Below, one piece after another: positions 33,124-41,373 of a DNA stretch of 64,000 nucleotides. This DNA comes from CAZHJK01 sp964533275. GTDB lineage: Bacteria; Bacillota; Clostridia; Eubacteriales; Garciellaceae. Within the stretch, counting starts at the first letter, position 1. Every line of letters starts with the position of its first letter. The position numbers were made by a program, and so were the translations under genes. The stretch lies in contig CAZHJK010000010.1 in NCBI GenBank assembly GCA_964533275.1, forward strand, positions 20,998 to 84,997. The letters run 5' to 3'. A model generated the notes under the pieces. It was not told the DNA's origin. It saw only the letters and a list, made by a program, of their open reading frames with translations, and ran no database searches.

Positions 33124-34134
33124 GTGAAGCTAATAGGATATGTCATCGCAATCATTCTTATAGTGGTAATCATTCTTCCTGTCTTAATTATCAGAGGCTG
33201 TGATATAACACAAGAAGAAAAAAAGATGCTGGATTTACCCAAAGGAGAAGATATAGAGATTTCAGTATTAAACCATCGAAATAATGAAGTAATGAATTTG
33301 ACACTTGAAGAATATATCGTAGGAGTAGTAGCCGCAGAAATGCCAGTAACCTTTGAATTAGAAGCCCTAAAGGCACAAGCGATAGCAGCTAGAACCTATA
33401 CCATAAGAAGAATGCAGCAATTTGGAGCCCAGCCCAATGAGAAGCATCCAGAACAAGATGTATGTACAGATTATGCCCATTGTCAGGCATGGATAAGTAA
33501 GGAAGACCGCCTAAAGGCTTGGCGAGAGGATAAAAACCTAGGTATATTAGATCATGTGTCATTATGGAATAAATTAATAGAAGCAATTTCCAGCACGACT
33601 GGACAGATAATAACCTATAATGGTCAACCAATAGACCCATTATTTCACTCTACCAGCGGAGGAAAAACCGAAAACTCCGAGGATTACTTTAGCACAAAGC
33701 TGCCCTATCTAAGAAGTGTAATAAGTGAATATGAAGATAGATCACCCCACATGGTAACTAAAGTAAAAATGACCATAGATGAATTTGTCACAAAGCTTGA
33801 GGAAAAAATTCCAGATATAAAGATAGATAAAAAAAATATAGAAAAGGAAATAGAGATTATAGATAAGACAGAGGGTGGGAAAATAGCAAGTATACGGATA
33901 GGCAATAAAACCCTTTTAGGACGAGAAGCACGGGAAGCCCTAGGTTTAAAGTCCTCAGACTTTACCATAGAGACAAAGGGCAAGGAGATGACCTTCACCG
34001 TAATAGGCTATGGTCATGGCGTAGGCTTGAGTCAATATGGAGCCGATGGAATGGCAAAACAGGGAAGCGACTATAAAAAGATAATAAAACATTATTACCA
34101 AGGAGTAGAAATTGTAAATATAAATGAGATGTAG
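33124..34134 (+). CDS. spoIID: Stage II sporulation protein D
   Basis: Lytic transglycosylase of the DMP engulfment complex in the mother cell, 336 aa. One N-terminal TM helix (about 5-26), then the SpoIID domain: NLTLEEYIVGVVAAEMPVTFELEALKAQAIAARTYT with the catalytic Glu (AAEMP), CQAW, FHSTSGGKTENSEDYF, and YGHGVGLSQYGADGMAKQG near the end. GTG 33124 fits the AAGGGGGAT RBS (8 nt); the upstream TTG 33103 does not. Expected to be under sigma-E control, but I could not define the promoter. Confidence 0.95.
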   Translation: MKLIGYVIAIILIVVIILPVLIIRGCDITQEEKKMLDLPKGEDIEISVLNHRNNEVMNLTLEEYIVGVVAAEMPVTFELEALKAQAIAARTYTIRRMQQFGAQPNEKHPEQDVCTDYAHCQAWISKEDRLKAWREDKNLGILDHVSLWNKLIEAISSTTGQIITYNGQPIDPLFHSTSGGKTENSEDYFSTKLPYLRSVISEYEDRSPHMVTKVKMTIDEFVTKLEEKIPDIKIDKKNIEKEIEIIDKTEGGKIASIRIGNKTLLGREAREALGLKSSDFTIETKGKEMTFTVIGYGHGVGLSQYGADGMAKQGSDYKKIIKHYYQGVEIVNINEM

Positions 34135-34160
34135 ATGCAATTCTGAAGCTTAAATACTTG

Positions 34161-34186
34161 TAGGATATGCATTCCATGCATTCCGA
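34161..34186 (+). repeat. REP palindrome variant (ATGCAT stem) after spoIID
   Basis: GTAGGATATGCATTCC...TTCCG form, an imperfect member of the GTAGGGAAC family, directly ahead of the direct repeat at 34201. Confidence 0.65.
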
Positions 34187-34200
34187 ATGATGCCTTAATT

Positions 34201-34305
34201 GTAGGGAACGCATTGTATGCGTTCCGAAAGGTGTCATTCTGAGCAGAGCGAAGAATCTTAGCTTTCAATAAAAATAAGGATGGAGAAATTCTCCATCCTT
34301 AAAGG
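34201..34305 (+). repeat. Left about 96-bp direct repeat bracketing the MqsR/MqsA module
   Basis: In order: REP palindrome GTAGGGAACGCAT/ATGCGTTCC, a GTCATTCTGAGC...GAAGAATCTTA element, and the hairpin AAGGATGGAGAA/TTCTCCATCCTT, which also looks like a terminator. It recurs at 35943-36039 with only a few mismatches. Confidence 0.85.
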
Positions 34306-34328
34306 TTATTACTTTATTAGAAGAAGTT

Positions 34329-35348
34329 CTAATGATTTTCGAATTTTACCTTTAATTCATTAGCATAATGATAATTAATTAAATCTCTTTTGTTATTTTC
34401 TAACCAACCTTGTTCTTGATGTGAAAGTTCCGAAATATCATTACAACTCATAAATTTAAACTTATTAATTATATCGTTAATTACTTTAAGTTCTTCTTCC
34501 TTAAATATAGATAAATCATAATTATTCTTACTTCTAATTAAAGTAACTGTATTACAATCTTGTTCCTTCTCTTCTATATAGAAATTTTCATTAAATAATT
34601 TCAAAATTTCTTCATATTTAAAATCTTCAATTATAGGTCCATAGGTATATTTAATATATTGCAATCCAGTTATTGATCTTATATTGCGTCTGAAATTTTC
34701 AAAATCAATATACCATAGATATTTATTTATACTTGTTTTATATAAATCCACCTTATCCGCTATATAGCTAATTAAATTGCAAAGTCTTTCAATATTAAAT
34801 TTTCTAAACCCATTAAATTCACTTTCTTTATGAATTAAAGACAGGATAATTAATTTTTTGATTTCATCTTGAATTGAAATATTAATAGTATTACGAATTC
34901 CCTCGTAACTTTTTATACTTAAACGCTCTTTTCTAAAAGCTTCTTCAACCTTTTCTTTAAAAAATACTTCGCTAGACATAATTAATTTCAATAAATCATT
35001 ATGACTAGAATTAGGTATTGAACCATGTTCATATCGATTTACCGTCATTTTACCCCAATCCATAATAGAAACAAGTTCTCTTTGTGATATATTATATTTT
35101 TCTCTAAATTCTATTATATCTTTTGGCGAAACAATGTTAGCTACTTCTCTATATTTATCATAAAGTTTTTTTGTATTATCATCTTCTATTTCAGGAACAA
35201 AGATATCTTCATTACAAATAGAACATACAGCAATGTTCTCTTCAACATTGACTTCATATCCTTTAAAAGTACTGATTGTTTTTTTTCTTGTTGTAAAATT
35301 TACTTTATCTTGGCAATTTGGACAATATACCTTGGACATAAATATCAT
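34329..35348 (-). CDS. MqsA-like zinc-finger/HTH antitoxin with a Panacea-like domain
   Basis: A 339-aa protein (from ATG 35348; ATG 35339 is equally possible). The N-terminal YgiT/MqsA zinc finger has YCPNCQDK and CSICNEDIF (about 4-50). An XRE-type helix-turn-helix follows (YNISQRELVSIMDWGKMTVNRYEHGS, about 75-105). The C-terminal half (FNIERLCNLISYIADKV...TKSINKYLWYID-like, then YTYGPIIEDF and ISELSHQEQGW) resembles the Panacea/SocA (DUF4065) domain, a broad antitoxin module. It is the downstream partner of the frameshifted MqsR-like toxin. It probably represses the module's promoter. Confidence 0.8.
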   Translation of the reverse strand: MIFMSKVYCPNCQDKVNFTTRKKTISTFKGYEVNVEENIAVCSICNEDIFVPEIEDDNTKKLYDKYREVANIVSPKDIIEFREKYNISQRELVSIMDWGKMTVNRYEHGSIPNSSHNDLLKLIMSSEVFFKEKVEEAFRKERLSIKSYEGIRNTINISIQDEIKKLIILSLIHKESEFNGFRKFNIERLCNLISYIADKVDLYKTSINKYLWYIDFENFRRNIRSITGLQYIKYTYGPIIEDFKYEEILKLFNENFYIEEKEQDCNTVTLIRSKNNYDLSIFKEEELKVINDIINKFKFMSCNDISELSHQEQGWLENNKRDLINYHYANELKVKFENH

Positions 35349-35387
35349 TCCTTTCTTCCTCCAAATTATTAACAAAAGCAATCTAAT

Positions 35388-35713
35388 TTAGCTATCTTCA
35401 TGAAATGAGATGCATACTACTTTATCAGGAGGACTATACCTAATTTTTATGTATATTATTTTATTGGATAAGTATTCACTTTTAAATATTAGAATATAGC
35501 CTTTATATCCTCCTTGATCTTCTTCCTTCCCTTTACAATATTTAGTGGAGTTAAATCTAAAATTATTTCTTTCACATCTTCAAGAGTTAATAGATTTTCT
35601 CTTATAAATTTAGTGTTCTTATCTCTATCTATCATAGTATAGTTATCTATAGCAACATTTCTTTTGATACTTATTAGACATGATTTTAAAAATTCTAATC
35701 TAATATTTTTGAT
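35388..35713 (-). pseudogene. MqsR-family mRNA-interferase toxin, frameshifted
   Basis: Two minus-strand frames complement each other. The first encodes KNIRLEFLKSCLISIKRN, then RDKNTKFIRENLLTLEDVKE, IILDLTPLN and then out-of-frame residues. The second continues as YCKGKEEDQGGYKGYILIFK, IIYIKIRY and KVVCISFHEDS, ending at TAA 35388-35390. Together they match an MqsR-family toxin, including the final IYIKI...CISFH. Loss of one A in the CTAAAT run around codons LTPLN-Y would explain it. No ATG, GTG or TTG precedes KNIRLEF at the expected place; ATC stands where the RBS AAGGAG points. The 35761-35942 stretch beyond it is AT-rich and empty. Confidence 0.75.
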
Positions 35714-35942
35714 AGTATCTCCTTCTTCCTTGCCGTGATTATACTATCATTATATCACATTTTTTAATTCATGCCACTATTTGATGGCAATTATTTATAA
35801 TTTTACCCTAATATATATTAAATATTCATTTATTTAACTAATAATATATATAAAAATAAAAAATCCCGTTAAGCTATCTAATAAAAAAACAGCAAAAGCT
35901 GAAGATATTAAAAGATTTTGAAAAGCCTTAAATATTTGTATA

Positions 35943-36039
35943 CTAGGGAACGCATTGTATGCGTTCCGAAAGGAGTCATTCTGAGCCCAGCGAAGAATCT
36001 TATCTTTCCATAAAAAAAAGGATGGAGAAATTCTCCATC
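35943..36039 (+). repeat. Right about 96-bp direct repeat bracketing the MqsR/MqsA module
   Basis: Same order of elements as 34201-34299 (REP palindrome, GTCATTCTGAGC element, AAGGATGGAGAA hairpin). It ends just beyond the stop of the spoIIQ-like gene, where the hairpin could act as its terminator. Confidence 0.85.
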
Positions 36040-36040
36040 A

Positions 36041-36913
36041 TTACTCATTATCACTATCACTAATCTTCAAATCATCTATACAATCCTTAGGATCTACGGG
36101 TTCATCCCCATCCCATACTTCAAAATGCACATGGGGTTCATCCTCTATCTCAAACATTGCAGTATTTCCAACCTTACCTAGGGTATCCCCACATTTCACC
36201 TGTTGATTTTTAGTTACAGTTACATTGCTGTCAAGGTTTCCATATTTAGTCATAACACCACTGCCGTGGTCAATGGTAATCATCATGCCAAGTCTAGGAT
36301 CCTGTACAATATCAATAACCTTACCATCCATAGAAGCCTTAACTAAGGTACCCTTCTCTGCACTAATATCTATACCTTGATGATCTGATCTATATTCATC
36401 TAAGGTTGCAGAAAACACAGGTAGACTCTGAAAGCTATAGTCCATAGTGATAGAGGTTGATTCCACGGGATTTTGTAACTTGTTTAAAATATCCTTAGCG
36501 GATCCCCCATTAGACTCTTGGGATGACTCAGTATTAGTGGATATTACAGCTGTTGCATTTTCAGGAATCATATTCTTATCAATAACTTGTTCTTTCTCTT
36601 CCTCATCCTCAGCTACTTCCTCCTGAGATTCTTCTAATTCTTCCTCATCATCAGTATTTGCAACCGACTGATTATCATCTTCATTTACAGGTTCAATATC
36701 TTCAGGTTGATAATACTCATGATCTTCATAATTATCAGCTATCTCATCGGTGTCTCCTTGACTAAAATAATCCATATTGTTTCGCGTAACATAAACAGCA
36801 GTAGTTGCAATAATAGCAACACATAAGAACACTACTACATAAAATCCTTCTTTATCAAAAAATCTTGCCAACTTTTCTTTGCTAAATTTTTTAGTAAATA
36901 ATCTTTTCCTCAT
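36041..36913 (-). CDS. spoIIQ: M23 metallopeptidase, SpoIIQ-like
   Basis: A 290-aa protein: TM helix (about 25-45), a long acidic linker rich in Glu/Asp (about 60-115), and a C-terminal LytM domain (about 165-280). The LytM zinc motifs are intact (HQGIDIS and HVHFEVW), unlike B. subtilis SpoIIQ, whose site is degenerate; clostridial SpoIIQ proteins keep theirs. Position between spoIID and spoIIID supports SpoIIQ, the forespore half of the engulfment channel. It is on the opposite strand from spoIID, which is unusual for this block. RBS GGAGGTG before ATG 36913. Confidence 0.8.
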   Translation of the reverse strand: MRKRLFTKKFSKEKLARFFDKEGFYVVVFLCVAIIATTAVYVTRNNMDYFSQGDTDEIADNYEDHEYYQPEDIEPVNEDDNQSVANTDDEEELEESQEEVAEDEEEKEQVIDKNMIPENATAVISTNTESSQESNGGSAKDILNKLQNPVESTSITMDYSFQSLPVFSATLDEYRSDHQGIDISAEKGTLVKASMDGKVIDIVQDPRLGMMITIDHGSGVMTKYGNLDSNVTVTKNQQVKCGDTLGKVGNTAMFEIEDEPHVHFEVWDGDEPVDPKDCIDDLKISDSDNE

Positions 36914-37051
36914 ATCCTACACCTCCATTGGTATTATGTCCAAAATGTGGCAGAATTTATACCAGTTACAAGAAAAATTTTTAGGGGACAGAGGTAAGGG
37001 AACTTGTTCCCTCCCCCATAGGAATTCATCAAAAAATATAAATGTGATTAT

Positions 37052-37165
37052 ATAAACATAAATATTTATAATAATGTGATTTTCCTTGACTAATAGCTAG
37101 AAAATAGGTTATACTATAAAAAAGTGTGATTATTTCACATAAAATATTTATAATAATGTGATAAT
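37052..37165 (+). promoter_or_regulatory. Promoter with flanking direct repeats ahead of the AAA/DUF4143 gene
   Basis: TTGACT (37087-37092), an 18-nt spacer and TATACT form a good promoter. A sequence AATATTTATAATAATGTGAT appears before (about 37060-37079) and after it (about 37143-37162), and a TGTGATTATTTCACA palindrome lies between. This looks like an operator arrangement for autoregulation or another repressor. Confidence 0.55.
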
Positions 37166-37179
37166 CTGGAGGTGGCATT

Positions 37180-38535
37180 ATGGAAAGAATGATTATGCAG
37201 AAACTGCTGGACTGGAAGAGCTCTAAGTATCGGAAACCTCTTATTTTAAAAGGTGTGCGTCAGGTAGGCAAGACTTGGCTTCTCAAAGAATTTGCTAAGC
37301 GTCATTATAAAAATATCGCTTACTTTAACTTTGATGAGCACCCAGAATATAAACAGTTTTTTGAAAGCACCAAAGATGTGGAGCGTATCCTGCAAAATCT
37401 AACAATGGCTAGCGGTGAAATGATTAAACGGTATAACTCTGAGGAGACTCTCATTGTTTTTGATGAGATACAGGAATGCCCTAATGCTCTTAATACGCTA
37501 AAGTATTTCTGCGAAAACACTCCTCATTATCATGTAGCCTGTGCAGGATCCCTTTTGGGCATTACACTATCAAAGCCAGCTTCTTTTCCAGTTGGCAAAG
37601 TGGATTTTCTGGAAATTGTGCCTATGACCTTTACTGAATTTTTAATGGCTAATGGTGATGATAACCTTGCTACTTTTATGGACACCATAGATAAAATTGA
37701 GCCCATAAACGAGGCGTTTTTCAATCCATTATACGAAAAGCTTAAAATGTATTTCGTAACAGGTGGTATGCCAGAATCTGTCCGCTCTTGGACAAATGAT
37801 CGAGATGTGGAGCTTATGCAGCAGGTGCTGTCCAATATTTTAGGGGCGTATGAACGGGATTTTGCCAAACACCCTGACCCCAAGGATTTTCCAAAGATAT
37901 CTTTACTATGGAAATCAATTCCTTCCCAACTGGCTAGGGAGAACAAGAAATTCATCTATAAAGTCGTTAAGGAGGGGGCTAGAGCCAGAGAATATGAGGA
38001 CGCACTGCAATGGCTCTGTGATGCCAACTTGACCTATAAGATATACCGAAGTAGTGCTCCGGGACTACCAATTTCAGCATATGATGATTTATCTGCTTTT
38101 AAGCTATATATGGTAGACATAGGGCTATTACGCCGCTTGTCTCTTTTGGCTCCTTCTGCCTTCGGTGAGGGTAATAGGCTATTTGTGGAGTTTAAAGGAG
38201 CTTTAAGCGAAAATTATGTCCTGCAGGCATTACAAAAACAATTTGAAGCAATTCCCCGTTATTGGGCTATGGATAATCCGAGATATGAAGTGGATTTTCT
38301 TATCCAGAGAGAAAATGACATTTTACCCATAGAGGTGAAATCAGAGACCAATGTGGAAAGCAGAAGTTTGAAAAAATTTAAAGAAAAATTTAAAGACAAG
38401 GTAAAACTCCGTATAAGATTTTCATTAAATAATCTGCGCCTCGATGATGATCTATTAAATATTCCGTTATTTATGGCGGATTATACAGATAAACTAATAG
38501 GAATCGCCTTGGAGCACCATTCCCTTCACAAATAG
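37180..38535 (+). CDS. AAA ATPase with DUF4143 domain
   Basis: A 451-aa ATPase of the AAA_14/DUF4143 group. Walker A is GVRQVGKTWLLKEF (about 25-38), Walker B is LIVFDEIQECP (about 96-106) and sensor AGSLLG follows. The C-terminal DUF4143 part carries EVDFLIQRENDILPIEVKSE, a PD-(D/E)xK-like nuclease motif. Members are abundant and mobile in anaerobes; function is not established. Base composition is visibly richer in GC than its neighbours, and it interrupts the spoIIQ-spoIIID order, so recent transfer is likely. RBS GGAGGTGG. Confidence 0.88.
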   Translation: MERMIMQKLLDWKSSKYRKPLILKGVRQVGKTWLLKEFAKRHYKNIAYFNFDEHPEYKQFFESTKDVERILQNLTMASGEMIKRYNSEETLIVFDEIQECPNALNTLKYFCENTPHYHVACAGSLLGITLSKPASFPVGKVDFLEIVPMTFTEFLMANGDDNLATFMDTIDKIEPINEAFFNPLYEKLKMYFVTGGMPESVRSWTNDRDVELMQQVLSNILGAYERDFAKHPDPKDFPKISLLWKSIPSQLARENKKFIYKVVKEGARAREYEDALQWLCDANLTYKIYRSSAPGLPISAYDDLSAFKLYMVDIGLLRRLSLLAPSAFGEGNRLFVEFKGALSENYVLQALQKQFEAIPRYWAMDNPRYEVDFLIQRENDILPIEVKSETNVESRSLKKFKEKFKDKVKLRIRFSLNNLRLDDDLLNIPLFMADYTDKLIGIALEHHSLHK

Positions 38536-38649
38536 GAAATCCTCAAATACTATCAACTAGAAACCAGTATCTATTAACTTCCTAACATATTACCGCAACC
38601 TCATGCATAATAATTAAAAAAAGGCTTTCAGTGAAGGAGGTTGCTCGAT

Positions 38650-38910
38650 GTGAAGGGCTATATAGAAGAGCGAGCAGTGGAAATTGCCAATTATATTATT
38701 GAAACCAATACAACGGTACGAGAAACCGCAAAAGTATTTGGAGTAAGTAAATCTACAGTACATAAGGATGTCACCGAGAGGCTTCCAAAGATAAACCCAC
38801 AAATTGCTAAGGATGTGAAAAATGTATTAGATAAAAATAAAGCAGAAAGGCACTTACGGGGTGGCTTAGCCACAAAAATGAAATATAAGGGTAAAGAGGC
38901 TAGTATATAA
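38650..38910 (+). CDS. spoIIID: Sporulation transcription factor SpoIIID
   Basis: An 86-aa DNA-binding regulator of sigma-E genes in the mother cell. The HTH segment TVRETAKVFGVSKSTVHKDVTERLP and RHLRGGLATKMKYK match the family very closely. GTG 38650 is 9 nt after GGAGG; the longer TTG 38641 start overlaps that spacing. Followed by mbl as in B. subtilis. Confidence 0.96.
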   Translation: MKGYIEERAVEIANYIIETNTTVRETAKVFGVSKSTVHKDVTERLPKINPQIAKDVKNVLDKNKAERHLRGGLATKMKYKGKEASI

Positions 38911-38921
38911 CAAAAAAAGAG

Positions 38922-38953
38922 ATTCAGTAGGCAGTTAATGCTACTGAATTTTT
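38922..38953 (+). terminator. Intrinsic terminator of spoIIID
   Basis: ATTCAGTAG/CTACTGAAT stem with a 10-nt loop and T run. Confidence 0.85.
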
Positions 38954-39128
38954 GATTCCCAATAAAAAAGTTGCTATAATCGACATTTTTTTCATATAAT
39001 AAAGGAAAATATAAAAAAATACTTGAAATATTTTTACTTTTATAGGAAAATCAAGGGTAAGACAAATAAATTTTGAATAATGTGAATTATACAATATAAT
39101 AAAAAGAAAAAGGGGTTGTGGGTTTGCA

Positions 39129-40154
39129 ATGTTTAGTTTAAAAACAGATATCGGAATCGATTTAGGTACGGCTAGTGTGCTTGTATACATAAAGAATAAG
39201 GGAGTAGTATTACAAGAACCTTCAGTGGTAGCCATAGATACAAACACAAATAAGATATTAGCAGTGGGAGAAGAAGCCCGCAGGATGCTAGGAAGAACAC
39301 CTGGAAATATTGTAGCCATAAGACCCTTGCGGGACGGAGTAATATCAGATTTTAGCATCACCCAAAGAATGCTAAAATATTTTATTAAAAAAACCTGTGG
39401 AAAGAAGATTTTCCGACCAAGGGTTATGGTTGGTGTACCTAGTGGAGTAACAGAGGTAGAAAAAAGAGCAGTAGAAGAAGCAGTATTACAAGCAGGAGCA
39501 AGCAAACCCTTTATCATAGAAGAACCAGTAGCCGCAGCCATAGGAGCAGGCATGGATATCACCCAACCCTCTGGTAATATGGTTGTAGATATCGGAGGAG
39601 GAACTACGGATATTGCCGTATTATCCCTAGGAGGAATAGTAGTAAATTCTTCAATAAAATTTGCAGGAGATAAATTTGACGAAGCCATTATTAGACATAT
39701 GAGGAAAGCGCACAATTTATTAATAGGCGACCGTACCGCAGAGGATCTTAAGATTAATGTAGGAACAGCCTTCCCAAGAGATGAAGCAGTATCCATGGAC
39801 ATCAGAGGTAGAGACCTACTATCAGGATTACCCAAAACCATTACAGTAACCTCTGTTGAGATGAGAGAAGCCCTTAGCGAAACAATCTCAACCATTATAG
39901 AAGCAGTACGAGCAGTATTAGAGCAAACACCACCAGAGCTAGCTGCAGATATCAGTGATAAGGGTATTTATATGACAGGTGGAGGAGCATTACTATACGG
40001 ATTAGATAAGCTAATGGAAAAAAGAACAGGAGTACCAGTACATATAGCAGATGATGCCATATCCTGTGTGGTCTATGGAACAGGAAAAGCATTAGAAAAC
40101 CTAGACCTACTTCAAAACATAACCAGTGATAATAAAAACAGTATATATTCTTAA
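39129..40154 (+). CDS. mbl: MreB-like cell-shape protein Mbl
   Basis: Actin-like filament protein organising lateral wall synthesis, 341 aa. Phosphate-1 DIGIDLGTASVLVYIK, phosphate-2 VVDIGGGTTDIAVLSLGG and the adenosine motif YMTGGGALLYGLDKLM are intact. The N-terminal FSLKTDIGIDLG has a membrane-facing hydrophobic start. Its place after spoIIID makes it Mbl rather than MreB. RBS weak (AAAGGGG at 39109-39115). Confidence 0.93.
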   Translation: MFSLKTDIGIDLGTASVLVYIKNKGVVLQEPSVVAIDTNTNKILAVGEEARRMLGRTPGNIVAIRPLRDGVISDFSITQRMLKYFIKKTCGKKIFRPRVMVGVPSGVTEVEKRAVEEAVLQAGASKPFIIEEPVAAAIGAGMDITQPSGNMVVDIGGGTTDIAVLSLGGIVVNSSIKFAGDKFDEAIIRHMRKAHNLLIGDRTAEDLKINVGTAFPRDEAVSMDIRGRDLLSGLPKTITVTSVEMREALSETISTIIEAVRAVLEQTPPELAADISDKGIYMTGGGALLYGLDKLMEKRTGVPVHIADDAISCVVYGTGKALENLDLLQNITSDNKNSIYS

Positions 40155-40189
40155 AAAGAATTTATAATGAGGGGCATTTATCATAGATA

Positions 40190-40480
40190 AAATGGGGACA
40201 TTTCTCGACGATTCATCAGAGATGTGTCCCCATTTTATTTGCTACAATCTATTTTATAAAGAACCCCAAAACTAGTATTTCCCTCACATAATAAGGGGAC
40301 ATTTCTCGACGATTCATCAGAGATGTGTCCCCATTTTATTTACTACAATCTACCTTCTACCATTTTATTCAGAACTCCAAAACTGGCATTTCAATCAAAA
40401 TTAAGTTATAATATCCAGTAAAGAAAAAGAATGTTAAAGGGGACATTTCTTGATGCTTCACCAGAGATGTGTCCCCGTTA
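40190..40480 (+). repeat. Three tandem-spaced GGGGACA...TGTCCCC palindromes
   Basis: Copies at 40190-40236, 40293-40335 and 40437-40477, each with GGGGACATTTCT(C/T)GA..., CATCAGAGATG and TGTCCCC. The spacer after the first two is also similar (ATTTTATTT.CTACAATCTA, then AACCCCAAAACT or AACTCCAAAACT), so a unit of about 100 bp was duplicated. This fills the 370-bp mbl-fabZ gap. Confidence 0.85.
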
Positions 40481-40524
40481 TAGACCCCGTTAAATAAAGA
40501 TAAAGTAGAAATGAGGTTAATTAT

Positions 40525-40956
40525 ATGCTAAACAATAACGAAATACAAAAAATAATCCCCCATCGCTATCCCTTTCTATTGGTGGATAAGATAATTGAGA
40601 TAGAAGAGGGGAAAAGAGCAGTGGGCATTAAAAATGTAACCATAAACGAACCCTTCTTCCAAGGCCATTTTCCCGGTAACCCAATAATGCCAGGAGTACT
40701 AATAGTAGAAGCCATGGCACAGGTAGGGGCTACCTGTGTATTGACCCAGGAAGAATTCAAAGGAAAGCTAGCCGTATTTACAGGTATAGATAAAATGAGA
40801 TTTAAAAAGCAAGTAAAACCAGGAGATGTACTAAAAATGGAAGTAGAACTAATAACCATGAGAAGAGGAATAGGCAAAGCCACAGCCCTAGCCACCGTAG
40901 ACGACCAAGTAGCAGCTAAAGGCGAGCTGATGTTTGCGATAGTGGATAGGGAATAG
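40525..40956 (+). CDS. fabZ: 3-hydroxyacyl-ACP dehydratase FabZ
   Basis: Fatty-acid elongation dehydratase, 143 aa, hot-dog fold. Catalytic His48 and Glu62 lie in GHFPGNPIMPGVLIVEAMAQ. IIPHRYPFLLVDKI at the N-terminus is standard. In B. subtilis it also follows mbl in this region (ywpB). RBS GAGG before ATG 40525. Confidence 0.96.
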   Translation: MLNNNEIQKIIPHRYPFLLVDKIIEIEEGKRAVGIKNVTINEPFFQGHFPGNPIMPGVLIVEAMAQVGATCVLTQEEFKGKLAVFTGIDKMRFKKQVKPGDVLKMEVELITMRRGIGKATALATVDDQVAAKGELMFAIVDRE

Positions 40957-40959
40957 TAA

Positions 40960-41000
40960 AATCAGGGAACAGTAAAACCAGGAAAACCTAGGAGGATATT
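40960..41000 (+). repeat. AGGGAACAGTAAAACC repeat, left flank of four-helix gene copy 2
   Basis: AGGGAACAG followed by TAAAACCAGG. The reverse complement pieces (CTGGTTTTAC, CTGTTCCCTG, GATTTTACT) occur after the gene at 41378-41430. Confidence 0.7.
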
Positions 41001-41001
41001 T

Positions 41002-41370
41002 ATGGGATATAGTCCATTTGAGAAGTTAGATGTTTGGCAAAAAGCACATGAGCTGACATTAGATGTATACAAGCTAACTGATAAATTCCCAACTAGAGAA
41101 AATTATAGAATAACAAATCAATTGTGTAGAGCAGTAAGTTCAGTTTGCGCAAATATAGTAGAAGGTAATGCAAGAGGATCTTTTAAAGATTACTTGAGAT
41201 TCTTATTTATAGCTAGAGGATCATTAGAAGAAACAAGATATTTTCTCATACTCTCCAAAGATCTAGGTTATTTAACTGATGAGCAATTCAAAGTAACAAA
41301 TAATAAGAGTATAGAAATAGGGAAAATGTTAAACGGACTTATAAATAGTATAAAAAAGAAATGCAATTAG
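41002..41370 (+). CDS. Four-helix-bundle protein (S23/IVS-protein family), copy 2
   Basis: A 122-aa paralogue of the protein at 29689-30072 (FEKLDVWQKAHELTLDVYKL, CANIVEGNARGSFKDYLRFLFIARGSLEETRYF), roughly 60 percent identical by eye. Free-standing, no rRNA nearby. It is enclosed by AGGGAAC-type repeats in inverted orientation. RBS AGGAGG before ATG 41002. Function unknown. Confidence 0.88.
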   Translation: MGYSPFEKLDVWQKAHELTLDVYKLTDKFPTRENYRITNQLCRAVSSVCANIVEGNARGSFKDYLRFLFIARGSLEETRYFLILSKDLGYLTDEQFKVTNNKSIEIGKMLNGLINSIKKKCN

Positions 41371-41373
41371 TAG

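Noticed and set aside
38924..39895. 323-codon open frame on the minus strand
   Set aside because: It lies antisense to mbl, whose protein is clearly recognisable; the composition is that of a shadow frame.
29689..41370. Diversity-generating retroelement (because the four-helix proteins resemble Avd)
   Set aside because: No reverse transcriptase, template repeat or variable repeat target gene is visible in the window.
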